The notes: generated by a model not told the origin, from the letters alone. Numbered from the stretch's first letter, positions 47,386 to 56,613 are shown. The stretch: DNA of 64,000 bases from Paenibacillus sp. yr247 (GCF_900103825.1 NZ_FNIF01000002.1:186001-250000), one strand, 5' to 3'. Numbers and translations are program-made.

Positions 47386-48342
47386 TTATAAGTTCAATCG
47401 ATACATGGCCTTATTCTCTAGTCCGCGAATCATCGGCGTCCATGGTTCTGTCTCCGGTGTTGTCAGCAAGGTATCCTCAACCATCTGCAGCTTCGCATCC
47501 ATCGAATCAATATAATGTAAAGCAACAGCTTCAGGGATTTGAGGCAGTACCGGACTTCCCCATTCGGGCAAGTTGTGATGGGACAGCACAATATGCTGTA
47601 GACCAATCACAACATCCGATTGGAGATCAATTCCATGATGCAAAGCCGCTTCCGTAATCCAATTCGACGCCATCGAGATGTGTCCGAGCAGTTTCCCCTG
47701 TACACTGTAATCAGAAACGATACCTAGCTGCGCAATCATCTCTTCGGGTTTAGCGATGTCATGCAATATGATACCCGCTTTAATTAAATCATGGTTGAGA
47801 AATGGGCGCTGTTTACAAATAAATTCACCTATCTCGAGCATCCGCACAATGTGATACGCAAGGCCAGCGAAATAGGCGTGATGATGGGTTTTGGCAGCAG
47901 GATAATGGTTAAGTTTATCCGCCACTTTTGTTACACAGAACGAAACGAGCGATTTAATCGTCGGATTCGTAATACTTTCCATAACGTGATTTATCGTATG
48001 TATAAGATCGATTGGACTAATGGGTGCTGAACGGATGAAATCTGTCATTTCTATGCCATCCTCTGGCAGCGCCTTGCGTAATCTGCCGATTTTCACCTGC
48101 AGTTTATCGCGATAGGTTTGGACCAGGCCTTGAACCTTCACCAGTGTCATGGGGAAAAAGGTTTCCTTATCCGTTGCGCTGACATCCCACATTTTGGCGG
48201 AAATTTGCCCGCTGGCATCGCAAAGAACGATGTCCATGAAATCTTTGGCAGGTGTCGTATTCGTTTGTTTGACTTCCAATTCTTTGATAAGGTAAAAGCC
48301 AACAAACTCGTCTGGTGCTTGTAATTGCTTGATTAACGTCAT
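47386..48342 (-). CDS. yhaM: 3'-5' exoribonuclease YhaM
   Basis: 318 residues from ATG 48340-48342 after GGAGGAACTAAA; B. subtilis YhaM is ~314. An N-terminal OB-fold (GFYLIKELEVKQTNTTPAKD, residues ~10-100) precedes an HD domain with HHHAYFAGLAYHIVRM, GIILHDIAKPEEM and LSHHNLPEWGSPV. It degrades RNA, and also single-stranded DNA in vitro, from the 3' end with Mn2+. Flanked upstream by a decayed DUF429 gene. Confidence 0.92.
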   Translation of the reverse strand: MTLIKQLQAPDEFVGFYLIKELEVKQTNTTPAKDFMDIVLCDASGQISAKMWDVSATDKETFFPMTLVKVQGLVQTYRDKLQVKIGRLRKALPEDGIEMTDFIRSAPISPIDLIHTINHVMESITNPTIKSLVSFCVTKVADKLNHYPAAKTHHHAYFAGLAYHIVRMLEIGEFICKQRPFLNHDLIKAGIILHDIAKPEEMIAQLGIVSDYSVQGKLLGHISMASNWITEAALHHGIDLQSDVVIGLQHIVLSHHNLPEWGSPVLPQIPEAVALHYIDSMDAKLQMVEDTLLTTPETEPWTPMIRGLENKAMYRLNL

Positions 48343-48432
48343 TTTAGTTCCTCCACATGTCATTAGTAACATTATACTATGAAAATGATAAAATGGATTC
48401 ATAGAAGATTATAGAAATTCGAGGAGACGAAA

Positions 48433-48794
48433 ATGCAGGCAAAAACAATCTTTGGTTGTGATTTTAGCGGGGCCATCAACCCTTCCGAGAAAATCTTTAT
48501 TGCGCGTGGTGAGCTTGTGGAAGGAAATCCTTTGCTTATCCAGCGTTAGTTTATCAGTACGTGGAGGAATTGGAGAATTGGTCATCTCGCGCCAAAAGCC
48601 CCCTGACATATATTGATTCGCTCAAACCACGTATGCAAATGGACGCGAATGATGCTGTGGTTGCTTGTATCACGATGGCTTATGCCATGGAAAAGAATCG
48701 TTTGTATTGTTCATGGAGAGCGAAGCCCGCTTTTGCTTCCGATGTGGAGTGGCGGGCTTCGGGACTTGAAGGTTTAATTGTGCGGTTGAGTTGA
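48433..48794 (+). pseudogene. Decayed DUF429-like (RNase H-fold) gene
   Basis: An ATG at 48433 after GAGGAG opens 38 codons (FGCDFSGAINPSEKIFIARG) that look like the N-terminus of the DUF429 family, then meets TAG at 48547. In another frame, from about 48550 to 48794, a second piece (EELENWSSRAKSPLTYIDS, DANDAVVACITMAYA, WRASGLEGLIVRLS) matches the C-terminal part, where the acidic DAxDAVVxA motif lies. Around 100 or more residues of the middle are missing. Deletion plus frame change is the simplest reading. Confidence 0.7.
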
Positions 48795-48812
48795 ACATAA
48801 CTATATCCCTCT

Positions 48813-49595
48813 CTATGAGCCCCAAACCTCCCTTAGTGCCTCACGGAATAAGGCATCTAAAGCTGCTTCTTGCTTTTCTTCAGAGTCAGCGATATGTTTG
48901 GCGATTTCTTCGAAATAAGCAATTTGTCGATCTAAGAAATCGTTAATCACCGTGATTTTCGGCTCTAAGTCGAATTCGATACCAGCCTTCTTCCGCGTTA
49001 ACAACGTATACACTGCTTGTTTTAAGTTCGATTCTGGCAGCATTTTCTCCACCAGAACTTCAAAATCCATCGGCGGCATGCTGTCTCGCTCTTCAATCCA
49101 TTGACAAGCCAGCACCGGGCATAACACATAAAAATACTTCTTGATTTTCACATACTCGCCTTGCAAATATTCCCGAAAGTTCCTTTTGGCCATATGCAAA
49201 TAATGATACATACTGGACCGCGGTGAGAAGGTTAACGGCGAAAGTTTGCGAATTTGCTCCGTTACGCTATATTGCTCCAAATACTGAATCGGCGACTGCA
49301 GCCATTCGAGCAAAGGCGGGTTCGATTTGCGAAACAAGTTCAGCGCCTTTTTCAAATCCCAACCGTTGATGTCCAGTTGATCGCTGATTGGACGCTCAAT
49401 GACATCTCTTTTCTCAAATATGGATAAGTACCAATCCACTGGTCTTACATAGATAAACCTCACATCATAATCACTGTCCTTCGATGGAAATCCCCACGCT
49501 CTACTACCCGATTCGCAGGCATATAGGATCTGCACACCTTCCTCTTGCTCAATTCTTTTTAGCTCACTAGCTATTTTTCTCGTATCAAATGTCAT
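48813..49595 (-). CDS. ycgL: YcgL-like nucleotidyltransferase
   Basis: 260 residues from ATG 49593-49595 after AAAGGGTGAG, the same length as B. subtilis YcgL. The DNA polymerase beta-type motif ESGSRAWGFPSKDSDYDVRF has the GSxxWGxxSxxSDxD signature with both metal-binding Asp. The rest is helical. Predicted to transfer a nucleotide to an unknown target; the family is sometimes linked to RNA repair. No toxin-antitoxin partner is adjacent. Confidence 0.85.
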   Translation of the reverse strand: MTFDTRKIASELKRIEQEEGVQILYACESGSRAWGFPSKDSDYDVRFIYVRPVDWYLSIFEKRDVIERPISDQLDINGWDLKKALNLFRKSNPPLLEWLQSPIQYLEQYSVTEQIRKLSPLTFSPRSSMYHYLHMAKRNFREYLQGEYVKIKKYFYVLCPVLACQWIEERDSMPPMDFEVLVEKMLPESNLKQAVYTLLTRKKAGIEFDLEPKITVINDFLDRQIAYFEEIAKHIADSEEKQEAALDALFREALREVWGS

Positions 49596-49628
49596 GGGAC
49601 TCACCCTTTCTTCGTATATTGAGTATGC

Positions 49629-49663
49629 AAAAAAGCCATAGACCGACATCGTCTACGGCTTTT
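49629..49663. terminator. Hairpin upstream of ycgL
   Basis: Stem AAAAGCC-AT-AGAC / GTCTACGGCTTTT around a 7-base loop (49631-49663), with T runs on both sides. It would end any minus-strand transcript coming from the small ORF at 49.7 kb before ycgL. Confidence 0.6.
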
Positions 49664-49704
49664 ACATGTCAAATTTCAATACTCAAAGAGCACCTACGTA
49701 TTCG

Positions 49705-49782
49705 TCATAAGTCCGTTGGAGACCGATGGTATGATGTGCTTTCAATTGTCAGGTTATTCATAGAAATTTGAATACGAATCAT
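49705..49782 (-). CDS. 25-codon ORF with a strong ribosome binding site
   Basis: ATG 49780-49782 follows AAAGGAGG by 8 bases; the frame (MIRIQISMNNLTIESTSYHR) stops after 25 codons, 42 bases before a terminator-like hairpin. Shifting the frame by one base at the end would add TYDEYVGAL before the next stop, so it may be a slightly damaged peptide gene. No family recognised. Confidence 0.35.
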   Translation of the reverse strand: MIRIQISMNNLTIESTSYHRSPTDL

Positions 49783-49880
49783 ATCGTCGGCCTCCTTTCC
49801 AATCATTTACAAACATCATACGGTTCAAACCCAGGAACTGTCAATCCTACTGAGAAGGAAATATAAATTATAGTTTATAC

Positions 49881-50353
49881 GCCAATCGAAAGTCGGGGTT
49901 ACCGAACGGATCGGTTTGGCCGCCACAGTTTCAACTACCTATCATGAGCCGTACAATTTAGCACGCGAATTCTCTTGCTTGGATCATTTGAGCGGAGGAC
50001 GCGCAGCATAGAATGTTGTGACTTCTGGCAGAGATGAAGAGGCACACAATTTTAGTAAAGATAAACATCCTGTTCATGATAAACGTTATGAAAGAGCCCG
50101 CGAATTCGTTGATATCGCTACTTCCCTCTGGGATAGTTGGGAAGATGACGCTATAGTAGCTGACAAAAAAAGTGGCATTTTCGCAGATCCCAGGAAGGTA
50201 CATGAATTGGATCACCGTGGTGACTCTTTCGCTGTTCGCGGTCCCTTAAACCTGCCACGTTCACCGCAAGGAAGACCTGTTATTATTCCCGAGAACTTAG
50301 GCTTGAAGAGACCGCAAAGCCGCTTTCAAACAGCTGCATCTGCCATCAAATAA
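49881..50353 (+). pseudogene. Remnant of an NtaA/SnaA-type flavin-dependent monooxygenase, central part
   Basis: The frame reads TERIGLAATVSTTYHEPYNL, AREFSCLDHLSGGRAA, a TAG stop at 50009-50011, then NVVTSGRDEEAHNF, RYERAREFVDIATSLWDSWE, DLDH-type HELDHRGDSFAVRGPLNL and PQGRPVII. Without the stop this is continuous with the luciferase-like LLM monooxygenases for nitrilotriacetate, sulfones or related compounds, where the motif is SGGRAGWNVVTS; the stop sits exactly at the conserved Trp codon. Both ends of the ~440-residue enzyme are missing. The tail after PVII is unrelated. Confidence 0.8.
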
Positions 50354-50374
50354 TGGAGATTGGGGGAATCAAAC

Positions 50375-50590
50375 ATGGGAAAAGACAATAAACAGAGGCA
50401 ACTTCATTTAGGCGCATTTATATTTGGCGTTGGCCATCACGTAGCTACATGGCGCTATCCGGAAACAAAAACGAGCGGACTTTTAAAGCTTAATTTCTAC
50501 CGTCAATTCGCTGTAGGAGCAATTAACAAAAAGCTGGATACATCACAAGTGCTTGAAAGTAAATTTGTTGATCAGGCGCTCAAAAAATAA
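50375..50590 (+). pseudogene. Deletion chimera: monooxygenase N-terminus joined to a binding-protein C-terminus
   Basis: 71 codons with a good ribosome binding site (GGGGG before ATG 50375) and its own terminator. Residues ~5-45 (RQLHLGAFIFGVGHHVATWR, then PETKTSGLLKLNFYRQFA) are the N-terminus of an NtaA-type monooxygenase. From there the sequence becomes LDTSQVLESKFVDQALKK, which looks like the C-terminus of a sulfonate/nitrate-type solute-binding protein. A deletion fusing two genes of a former sulfur- or nitrogen-scavenging operon explains this best. It may still be translated. Confidence 0.65.
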
Positions 50591-50593
50591 ACT

Positions 50594-50644
50594 AAAAGTC
50601 TGCCTAATCTCCAATGTAGCTGCGGGAGGTTGGGCAGACTTTTT
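50594..50644 (+). terminator. Terminator after the chimeric ORF
   Basis: Stem AAAAGTCTGCC / GGCAGACTTTT with a further inner pairing (ATCTCC/GGGAGGT), followed by TTTT on the plus strand. Confidence 0.75.
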
Positions 50645-50690
50645 ACGCACCTGCGGGCTTTTTAAGTTGAAATTATCATGTCCGTGCGTA

Positions 50691-51632
50691 CTACAAGATC
50701 CGCTTACCGAGCAAAGAAGCAATTAATCCCACAGCAAGCCTCGCCGTTCTTCGATCGACATCCAACAATGCATTGATTTCCACAACGTCCATGGATGTAA
50801 TGCGCCCGGACTCTGCTAACAACTCTAAAGCAAAATGTGCCTCACGGTACGACAAACCACCAAGAACCGGGGATCCTACGCCGGGCGCTTCCAGTGGATC
50901 GAGACAATCGGCATCAAAGCTAAGATGAATCCCGTCCGTCCCGTTTCCAGCAATTTGAAGCGCTTTTTCTATCACATTTTGAATGCCCATCCGGTCAATA
51001 TCATGCATAGAATAACAGGTGATTCCTTTGGATCGAATCAACTCTCTTTCACAAGAGTCCAACTCACGCGTTCCGATGATGACGAGATGCTCCTTCTTTA
51101 TAGGAGCGTCTATGCCGGACATATCCGCCAGTTGAGACCCGCCTTCCCCAAGAATTGCAGCAAGAGACATCTCATTCATTTTCCCGGTTGAAGTCGTTTC
51201 TTCCGTATGAAGACCGCCGTGGGCGTCAAACCAAATCAACCCGAGATTCGAAAAATGAGACGTTAAGCCAGCCACAACACCTACAGAAACACTATGATCA
51301 CCGCCTAAAACCAGCGGAAACGTTTGCCCGGCAGCAGCCTGCGAAACCTGTTCTGCCACAAGTCCGCTCATCTCTTTCACTTCAGAGATGTACTTTACTT
51401 TAGCCTTTCCGCTAGACGGCACCTTATGATCCGGACAATCTACCTGGTGGTCTGCGGCCAGCTCCAAACCAAGGTTTCTGATTTGTCGAATGAGACCTGA
51501 CTGCAGCATACTTTCCGGACCTAATTCCGAACCTGGGCGTCCGGCGCCTAACCCAAACGGGACTTGAATGAGACTTAGTTTTTTAGGCTTGTCTGTAAAT
51601 GGGGTTAACTGATTATATCCGGTCATTGTCAT
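50691..51632 (-). CDS. Arginase-family protein with altered metal site (second paralogue)
   Basis: 311-313 residues. Arginase motifs: [12 protein letters not shown] (first His ligand), [19 protein letters not shown] (two Asp ligands) and [10 protein letters not shown]. The central motif, normally DAHxDxN, reads DAHGGLHT: the third metal-binding Asp is Gly and the Asn is His. Activity may therefore be reduced or changed. The ATG at 51630-51632 overlaps the rocD stop; a second ATG six bases on has better spacing from GGAGG. Last gene of an arginase-rocD-arginase operon. Its complete paralogue is at 52.9 kb. Confidence 0.85.
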   Translation of the reverse strand: MTMTGYNQLTPFTDKPKKLSLIQVPFGLGAGRPGSELGPESMLQSGLIRQIRNLGLELAADHQVDCPDHKVPSSGKAKVKYISEVKEMSGLVAEQVSQAAAGQTFPLVLGGDHSVSVGVVAGLTSHFSNLGLIWFDAHGGLHTEETTSTGKMNEMSLAAILGEGGSQLADMSGIDAPIKKEHLVIIGTRELDSCERELIRSKGITCYSMHDIDRMGIQNVIEKALQIAGNGTDGIHLSFDADCLDPLEAPGVGSPVLGGLSYREAHFALELLAESGRITSMDVVEINALLDVDRRTARLAVGLIASLLGKRIL

Positions 51633-52840
51633 TCTCCTCCTATCATAGATTCATTCAAAACAAGCTTGATTCTTTCCAATGCCCAGTCTATCTGTTCCAA
51701 AGTTATCGTTAAAGGAGGAGCAAATCGGATGGTCGTATCGTGTGTTTCTTTACATAACAGTCCAAGCTCTTTGAGTTGCTCACAATAAGGGCGTGCGGGT
51801 TCCGTTAACTCTAAGCCAATAAATAGTCCGCGTCCGCGAATGTCCTTAATCTTCGGATTGATTAGCTCCCGAAGCTTCTGAGTAAAATAAGCGCCTAACT
51901 CAGCCGAGCGGTCCACCAGCTTCTCGCTTTCCAACACCTCTAATGCAGCTATGGCAACAGCGCAGCCGAGCGGATTCCCCCCAAAGGTGGAGCCGTGAGA
52001 GCCCGGATCCAACACGCTCAAGATAGAATCATCCGCTGCGACAGCTGAGATCGGGAACACTCCGCCCCCAAGCGCTTTGCCCATTATGTAAATGTCCGGT
52101 TGAACCCCTTCCCAATCGCAAGCAAACAGCTTCCCCGTTCTTCCAAACCCGGTTTGAATTTCATCTGCAGCAAAGAGCACATTGCTCTTCTTACAAAGCT
52201 GATAAGCCGCTTGCAAAAAACCGTTTTGCGGAATGAGAATTCCTGCTTCCCCTTGTATCGGTTCAACCAAAAATGCCGCTGTATGAGGGGTAATTGCATC
52301 CCGCAATGCATCCAGATCCCCGTAAGGAATGATCTTAAACCCAGGGGTAAACGGCCCGAAACCCCTTTTGTATTCATCCGAGGAAGATAACGAGGTCACT
52401 GTAACGGTTCTCCCATGGAAATTTCCATCGCATACAATAATTTCGGCTTGATTGGCGGGTACCTTTTTCACCTGATAAGCCCAGCGCCTTGCGACCTTCA
52501 ATGCGGTCTCAACGGCCTCAGCACCCGTGTTCATCGGTAAAATCATTGATTTTCCTGTAACTGCGGACAGCTTCTCGTAAAAGAGACCTAATTGATCGTT
52601 ATGAAATGCGCGGGAGGTCAGCGTCACTTTATCCGCTTGGTCCTTCAGCGCCTTAATAATCCGTGGGTGTCTATGTCCATGATTTAGAGCAGAATAGGCG
52701 CTAAGCATATCCATATATCTGTTGCCTTCCGGGTCCTCCACCCAAACGCCTTCCGCTTGAGAAATAACGATCGGCAGCGGATGATAGTTATGGGCACCGT
52801 ATGTTTCCGTTTGTTTGATGATGGTTTGAGTTTTATTCAT
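51629..52840 (-). CDS. rocD: Ornithine aminotransferase RocD
   Basis: 403 residues from ATG 52838-52840 after AGGAGGGGG. Motifs: [44 protein letters not shown] and the PLP Lys in [16 protein letters not shown]. It transfers the delta-amino group of ornithine to 2-oxoglutarate, giving glutamate-semialdehyde. Between two arginase genes, it completes arginine breakdown to glutamate semialdehyde. Confidence 0.95.
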   Translation of the reverse strand: MNKTQTIIKQTETYGAHNYHPLPIVISQAEGVWVEDPEGNRYMDMLSAYSALNHGHRHPRIIKALKDQADKVTLTSRAFHNDQLGLFYEKLSAVTGKSMILPMNTGAEAVETALKVARRWAYQVKKVPANQAEIIVCDGNFHGRTVTVTSLSSSDEYKRGFGPFTPGFKIIPYGDLDALRDAITPHTAAFLVEPIQGEAGILIPQNGFLQAAYQLCKKSNVLFAADEIQTGFGRTGKLFACDWEGVQPDIYIMGKALGGGVFPISAVAADDSILSVLDPGSHGSTFGGNPLGCAVAIAALEVLESEKLVDRSAELGAYFTQKLRELINPKIKDIRGRGLFIGLELTEPARPYCEQLKELGLLCKETHDTTIRFAPPLTITLEQIDWALERIKLVLNESMIGGE

Positions 52841-52856
52841 GTTCTGGGTCCCCCTC

Positions 52857-53759
52857 CTACAAAATACGTTCTCCAAATACGGACCCGGCAAGGGCTACAG
52901 CTGTTTCTGCGGTTTTATTATTCAAATCCAGCATCGGATTAACTTCAACGAATTCAGCAGAGACCAGTGTATGACTTTCATACAGCATCTCCATGGCAAA
53001 GTGGCTTTCCCTATAAGAGAGACCTCCAAAAACAGGAGTTCCTACGCCTGGCGCTTCATGTGGATCCATTCCATCCAAATCTAAGCTGAGGTGAACACCG
53101 TCTGTACCATTTGTTACTGTTTTTAACGCTTCCTCCATCACGACCTTCATGCCGTAATAGTCAATATCATGCATGGTGAACACCCGGATGCCTTTTTCCT
53201 TCAGAAAGATCCTTTCACCAGGGTCGATAGAACGCGCTCCTATTATCACAACGTTCTCAGGGTTAACTTTGGAATGTACGCCACCGATAGATAGCAAATC
53301 CGGATGCCCATATCCCAGAGATACCGCTAAGGACATGCCATGAATATTCCCTGAGAACGTTGTTTCCTCCGTATTTACATCGCTGTGTGCATCAAACCAT
53401 ATGACACCCAGACGGTTTACCTTCTGCAGGACACCTTTAATGGTACCGATCGCTATACTGTGGTCACCGCCGATTACCAATGGGAAGTGGCCTTTATCCA
53501 TTTCTCTTGCTACCGTGCAGCAAAGTTCCGCGTTCACCCGGGTAATTTCATCTAAATACTTCAATTTTTCACCGGCTTTGCAGGATTCCATCGGACGATT
53601 CACATTCAAATCGCCTAAATCTTGAACCCGGTATCCAAGTGATTCCAATCTAGGTTGAATATTGGAGCCTCTTATTGCGTTTGGCCCCATCTCGACCCCT
53701 CTTCTATCTGCACCGTGATGCAGCGGAACGCCAATTAGCGAAATGTTGTTTGTTTTCAT
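52857..53759 (-). CDS. rocF: Arginase RocF
   Basis: 300 residues. Full set of metal ligands: [24 protein letters not shown] (Asp, His, Asp) and [19 protein letters not shown] (two Asp); Glu in [11 protein letters not shown]. It hydrolyses arginine to ornithine and urea in the cytosol. First gene of the three-gene operon. The stop is 16 bases before rocD. Confidence 0.95.
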   Translation of the reverse strand: MKTNNISLIGVPLHHGADRRGVEMGPNAIRGSNIQPRLESLGYRVQDLGDLNVNRPMESCKAGEKLKYLDEITRVNAELCCTVAREMDKGHFPLVIGGDHSIAIGTIKGVLQKVNRLGVIWFDAHSDVNTEETTFSGNIHGMSLAVSLGYGHPDLLSIGGVHSKVNPENVVIIGARSIDPGERIFLKEKGIRVFTMHDIDYYGMKVVMEEALKTVTNGTDGVHLSLDLDGMDPHEAPGVGTPVFGGLSYRESHFAMEMLYESHTLVSAEFVEVNPMLDLNNKTAETAVALAGSVFGERIL

Positions 53760-53875
53760 GTCGTTCAGCCTCCACTTCCTTGCTTCTTCGTCATTTTATC
53801 ACAGCTGTTTCAAGTGAAAAAATTGAATTATCTAATCGTAACAATTAAAAAAGGCTATACATTCAATAACGACAA

Positions 53876-53913
53876 ATCCCCCTCTGGAAAGGCGGTACCT
53901 TCCAAAGGGGGAT
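53876..53913 (-). terminator. Hairpin terminator after the LysR gene
   Basis: Long interrupted stem ATCCCCCT-TTGGAAGG / CCTTTCC-AGAGGGGGAT, followed by TTTGTCGTTATT on the minus strand; it separates the LysR gene from the arginase operon. Confidence 0.65.
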
Positions 53914-53939
53914 CTGACACACAGCAGATAGGGTTAGTG

Positions 53940-54818
53940 CTATATGCAAGTTTTCCAAATGCCCTTGACATTATCGGCAAACGATTTTATGTTCTTCTCA
54001 TCCATTCGCTGCTTTAATACAACCATAGACGTTTCGATTTTCCCTGGAAATCTGTGCAGCTCTACTAGAACGCCTTTTTTCAAATCATTTTCTATTAAAG
54101 CCGAACCGAGCAGAGCCGTACCCGTATGATATAACACGGTGCGCTTAATCGTCTCATCACTTACACATTCTATGTAATTCGTTGGACTGATGCCATACTC
54201 ATCCAAACATTCATTGACCAACTTCTGCAGATTGGATCCTGATTTGTACGTTATAAACGGATGCTTCTCCAGTAAATCGCGCGTCTTATGTGCCTCGTAC
54301 ATTTCTTTTGTTGTAACTAGAATTAAATCTTCTTTTCCAAGCAATAAAGACTCCATCGTGGGAGAATGACACGGTCCCGCAATAATGGCCAAATCCGCTT
54401 CGCTCGAGGCGACTTTCTTCATGGCCTCATTGCTATCACAGGAAAATAACTGCAGCTTAACTTGCGGATTTTGAGAAATATAAGAGTGAATGATCATAGA
54501 TAAATAATGCGTACAGTAAAATTCGGGAGCCGCAATGGTTAACAGTCCGTGCGGGTTTTCCATTTTTCTCAGTTCCCGCTCCATTTGGTCGAGCACATCG
54601 AAGGCTTGGTCAATATATTGTTTGACCACCTTACCGGAGGGCGTCAAGAAGTTCTTATTCCCTATACGATTGAATAAGGTCACACCTAATTCGCTTTCTA
54701 GAGATTGCAATTGAACCGTAATGGTCGGCTGTGTATAACCTAGTTGATCGGCAGCTTTGGTTAAATTCAAACAATCTGCGACAGCCTGGAATGTTTTAAG
54801 TTTTCTGAAATCCATCAT
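53940..54818 (-). CDS. LysR-family transcriptional regulator
   Basis: 292 residues. N-terminal winged helix MDFRKLKTFQAVADCLNLTK AADQLGYTQPTITVQLQSLE is of LysR type; residues ~90-290 form the effector-binding domain (GLLTIAAPEFYCTHYLSMII, FITYKSGSNLQKLVNE). Start at ATG 54818 or the next ATG 54815. It lies between the peptide-uptake genes and the arginase operon and may control either in response to a peptide or amino acid. Confidence 0.92.
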   Translation of the reverse strand: MMDFRKLKTFQAVADCLNLTKAADQLGYTQPTITVQLQSLESELGVTLFNRIGNKNFLTPSGKVVKQYIDQAFDVLDQMERELRKMENPHGLLTIAAPEFYCTHYLSMIIHSYISQNPQVKLQLFSCDSNEAMKKVASSEADLAIIAGPCHSPTMESLLLGKEDLILVTTKEMYEAHKTRDLLEKHPFITYKSGSNLQKLVNECLDEYGISPTNYIECVSDETIKRTVLYHTGTALLGSALIENDLKKGVLVELHRFPGKIETSMVVLKQRMDEKNIKSFADNVKGIWKTCI

Positions 54819-54875
54819 TTTCCACGCCTCTCGTCCTTCATGTGGTTACTAAAGACGCTCGCTACATCGACGATG

Positions 54876-56600
54876 TTAATCAAGCAAACGAATAGCCTGC
54901 TTGAATGCAAAAAGAATTTCATTGCATTTACGCCGGAGCGACATATGAATAAAACGGTATTGATCGCTTTCAGGGTCAGTTGCAACCAATTGGTCAATCT
55001 CAGCCAACTTCGGAATGCCCGGTAAATCGATTGCGGGGTCATGATCAAATCGGCTTCCCCTCACATAGTTGATGGGAACCAATATTCTGGAAATATCCAT
55101 TATCGTTCGATTGATCTGGCTGATCCGTAGGGGGTCTTGGACATTGTGCTGATCAATGAGATTCTGGAATCTTTGCAGCTTCTCTTTTAACTCCCTTATC
55201 CGTAGGATAACCGGTGAAAGATCAAAATGATCGCCCGCTTTTTGCTGCCAATCAAACAAAGCTTGCTCAATATCATCCGCTGCCTTGTACTGGTTAATCG
55301 GAACAATGTCAGAGGTCAGTAAGCGGTTCATTAATAACACATAGACCTTGGCATCGCGCACTAAACATTCCGGGTCGATTTTATCCATCGTATCTTCCGT
55401 CGTATGCCACCACCAGCATAAGCCCGTCGCGTTTTCCCCGCCCAACATCTCAAAATAAGCTTTCACCGTTAGATCATCCGTATGCGATTGAATGGAAATC
55501 GAATAAAGGGCTGATGGCGTCCCCGTTCCCCAGAACGATTGATCCGCACATTTAAACATCCGCCGCCGCTTCAACCGCTCTCCTGTAACGGCCTCAATCG
55601 CATCCAAACCCAAGTCTTCGGTTTCAGCCATACAGTTTGCCTTTTGAATAATCGACCCTTTACCGCCCGAGGAATCGATGTTGATATGGACAATACATTT
55701 CTCTTCAAGCTCCTCCCAGTGAGTATCGCAATACCAGGTTGATCCTGCATACCTGCCGTGCGAGTGTCCTGACCAGAAAGCAAGCCGCAAGCCTCGCTTG
55801 AGCTCGTTCTTCTTTCCGGAAAAAAGCCGTGCAACCTCCATCATAATCGAATTCGCACTTCCATTATCCATTGCACCATAATGCCACGAATCAATATGTC
55901 CGCTAAATAATGCGAAAGGCCCTGAAACGTCATCCGGTTGAATTTCCGCTGTAAGTGCAGGAATCGACACAAATTTGGTATCTACAACCGTGGAGAGGAC
56001 ACAGCAGTTCTCCTCTTTCATAACTACCGCTTTGATACGTTCACCATCATCCTTGGTCACCGAAACTGCCGGAATTTTAGGCAGCAGATGCGCGGTTTCA
56101 GGTACCGGATGCCCCCAAACAAAGGACACAGCCATTTCATGTGTGTATTCCCCGTTAATAAAAATGATACCCACGGCTCCATGATCCTCGGCGTTTTTGA
56201 CCACATCCGCTTCAGCGAGCCCATCTACCAGCAATACCTTTCCTTCAACTTCCCCTTTTCGCAAGGAACCCTGATGCCCTCGTCCCACATATACAATCTC
56301 CGTTTCCAGTCCTTGGACGGACGTCAACATCGAATGCGTGATGCAGTTGTAACTTGTCCCGCTTACTGTAAGCCTTGCTTCCCCAGGTAAGCTGATATAG
56401 GCGTCATAGAACAGAAGTTCCGTCTGAAAGCCCATTTTGTCCAATTCATTTTGAACATATTTAAACGCTCGCAACTCTTCCTCCGAACCTGACAAACGGA
56501 CCTCTTTAGCAATATTTGTATTAAATTCAAGCAGATGTTGTTTAGAAACCAAGCCAAGCATCTCCTGATCGCCGGCGGTTAAAGTTCTGACAGTAGACAT
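54876..56600 (-). CDS. M28-family peptidase homologue lacking the usual Glu-Glu pair
   Basis: 574 residues, no signal peptide. A PA-like insert (~110-200: KGEVEGKVLLVDGLAEADVV, GAVGIIFING) precedes the M28 core: FSGHIDSWHYGAMDNGSAN (His and Asp ligands), INIDSSGGKGS (Asp) and WWWHTTEDTMDKID (His). At the catalytic Glu-Glu site the sequence is FWSGHSHGRYAGSTW. The C-terminal ~130 residues form a helical extension. Probably an intracellular aminopeptidase for peptides brought in by the adjacent transporter, possibly with changed chemistry. Terminator and RBS at its start overlap. Confidence 0.85.
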   Translation of the reverse strand: MSTVRTLTAGDQEMLGLVSKQHLLEFNTNIAKEVRLSGSEEELRAFKYVQNELDKMGFQTELLFYDAYISLPGEARLTVSGTSYNCITHSMLTSVQGLETEIVYVGRGHQGSLRKGEVEGKVLLVDGLAEADVVKNAEDHGAVGIIFINGEYTHEMAVSFVWGHPVPETAHLLPKIPAVSVTKDDGERIKAVVMKEENCCVLSTVVDTKFVSIPALTAEIQPDDVSGPFALFSGHIDSWHYGAMDNGSANSIMMEVARLFSGKKNELKRGLRLAFWSGHSHGRYAGSTWYCDTHWEELEEKCIVHINIDSSGGKGSIIQKANCMAETEDLGLDAIEAVTGERLKRRRMFKCADQSFWGTGTPSALYSISIQSHTDDLTVKAYFEMLGGENATGLCWWWHTTEDTMDKIDPECLVRDAKVYVLLMNRLLTSDIVPINQYKAADDIEQALFDWQQKAGDHFDLSPVILRIRELKEKLQRFQNLIDQHNVQDPLRISQINRTIMDISRILVPINYVRGSRFDHDPAIDLPGIPKLAEIDQLVATDPESDQYRFIHMSLRRKCNEILFAFKQAIRLLD

Positions 56601-56613
56601 GTATTGTTCCTCC

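Noticed and set aside
50018-50353. A normal 111-residue gene starting at GTG 50018.
   Set aside because: Homology continues upstream through the in-frame TAG at 50009, so this is the middle of a broken monooxygenase, not an independent gene.
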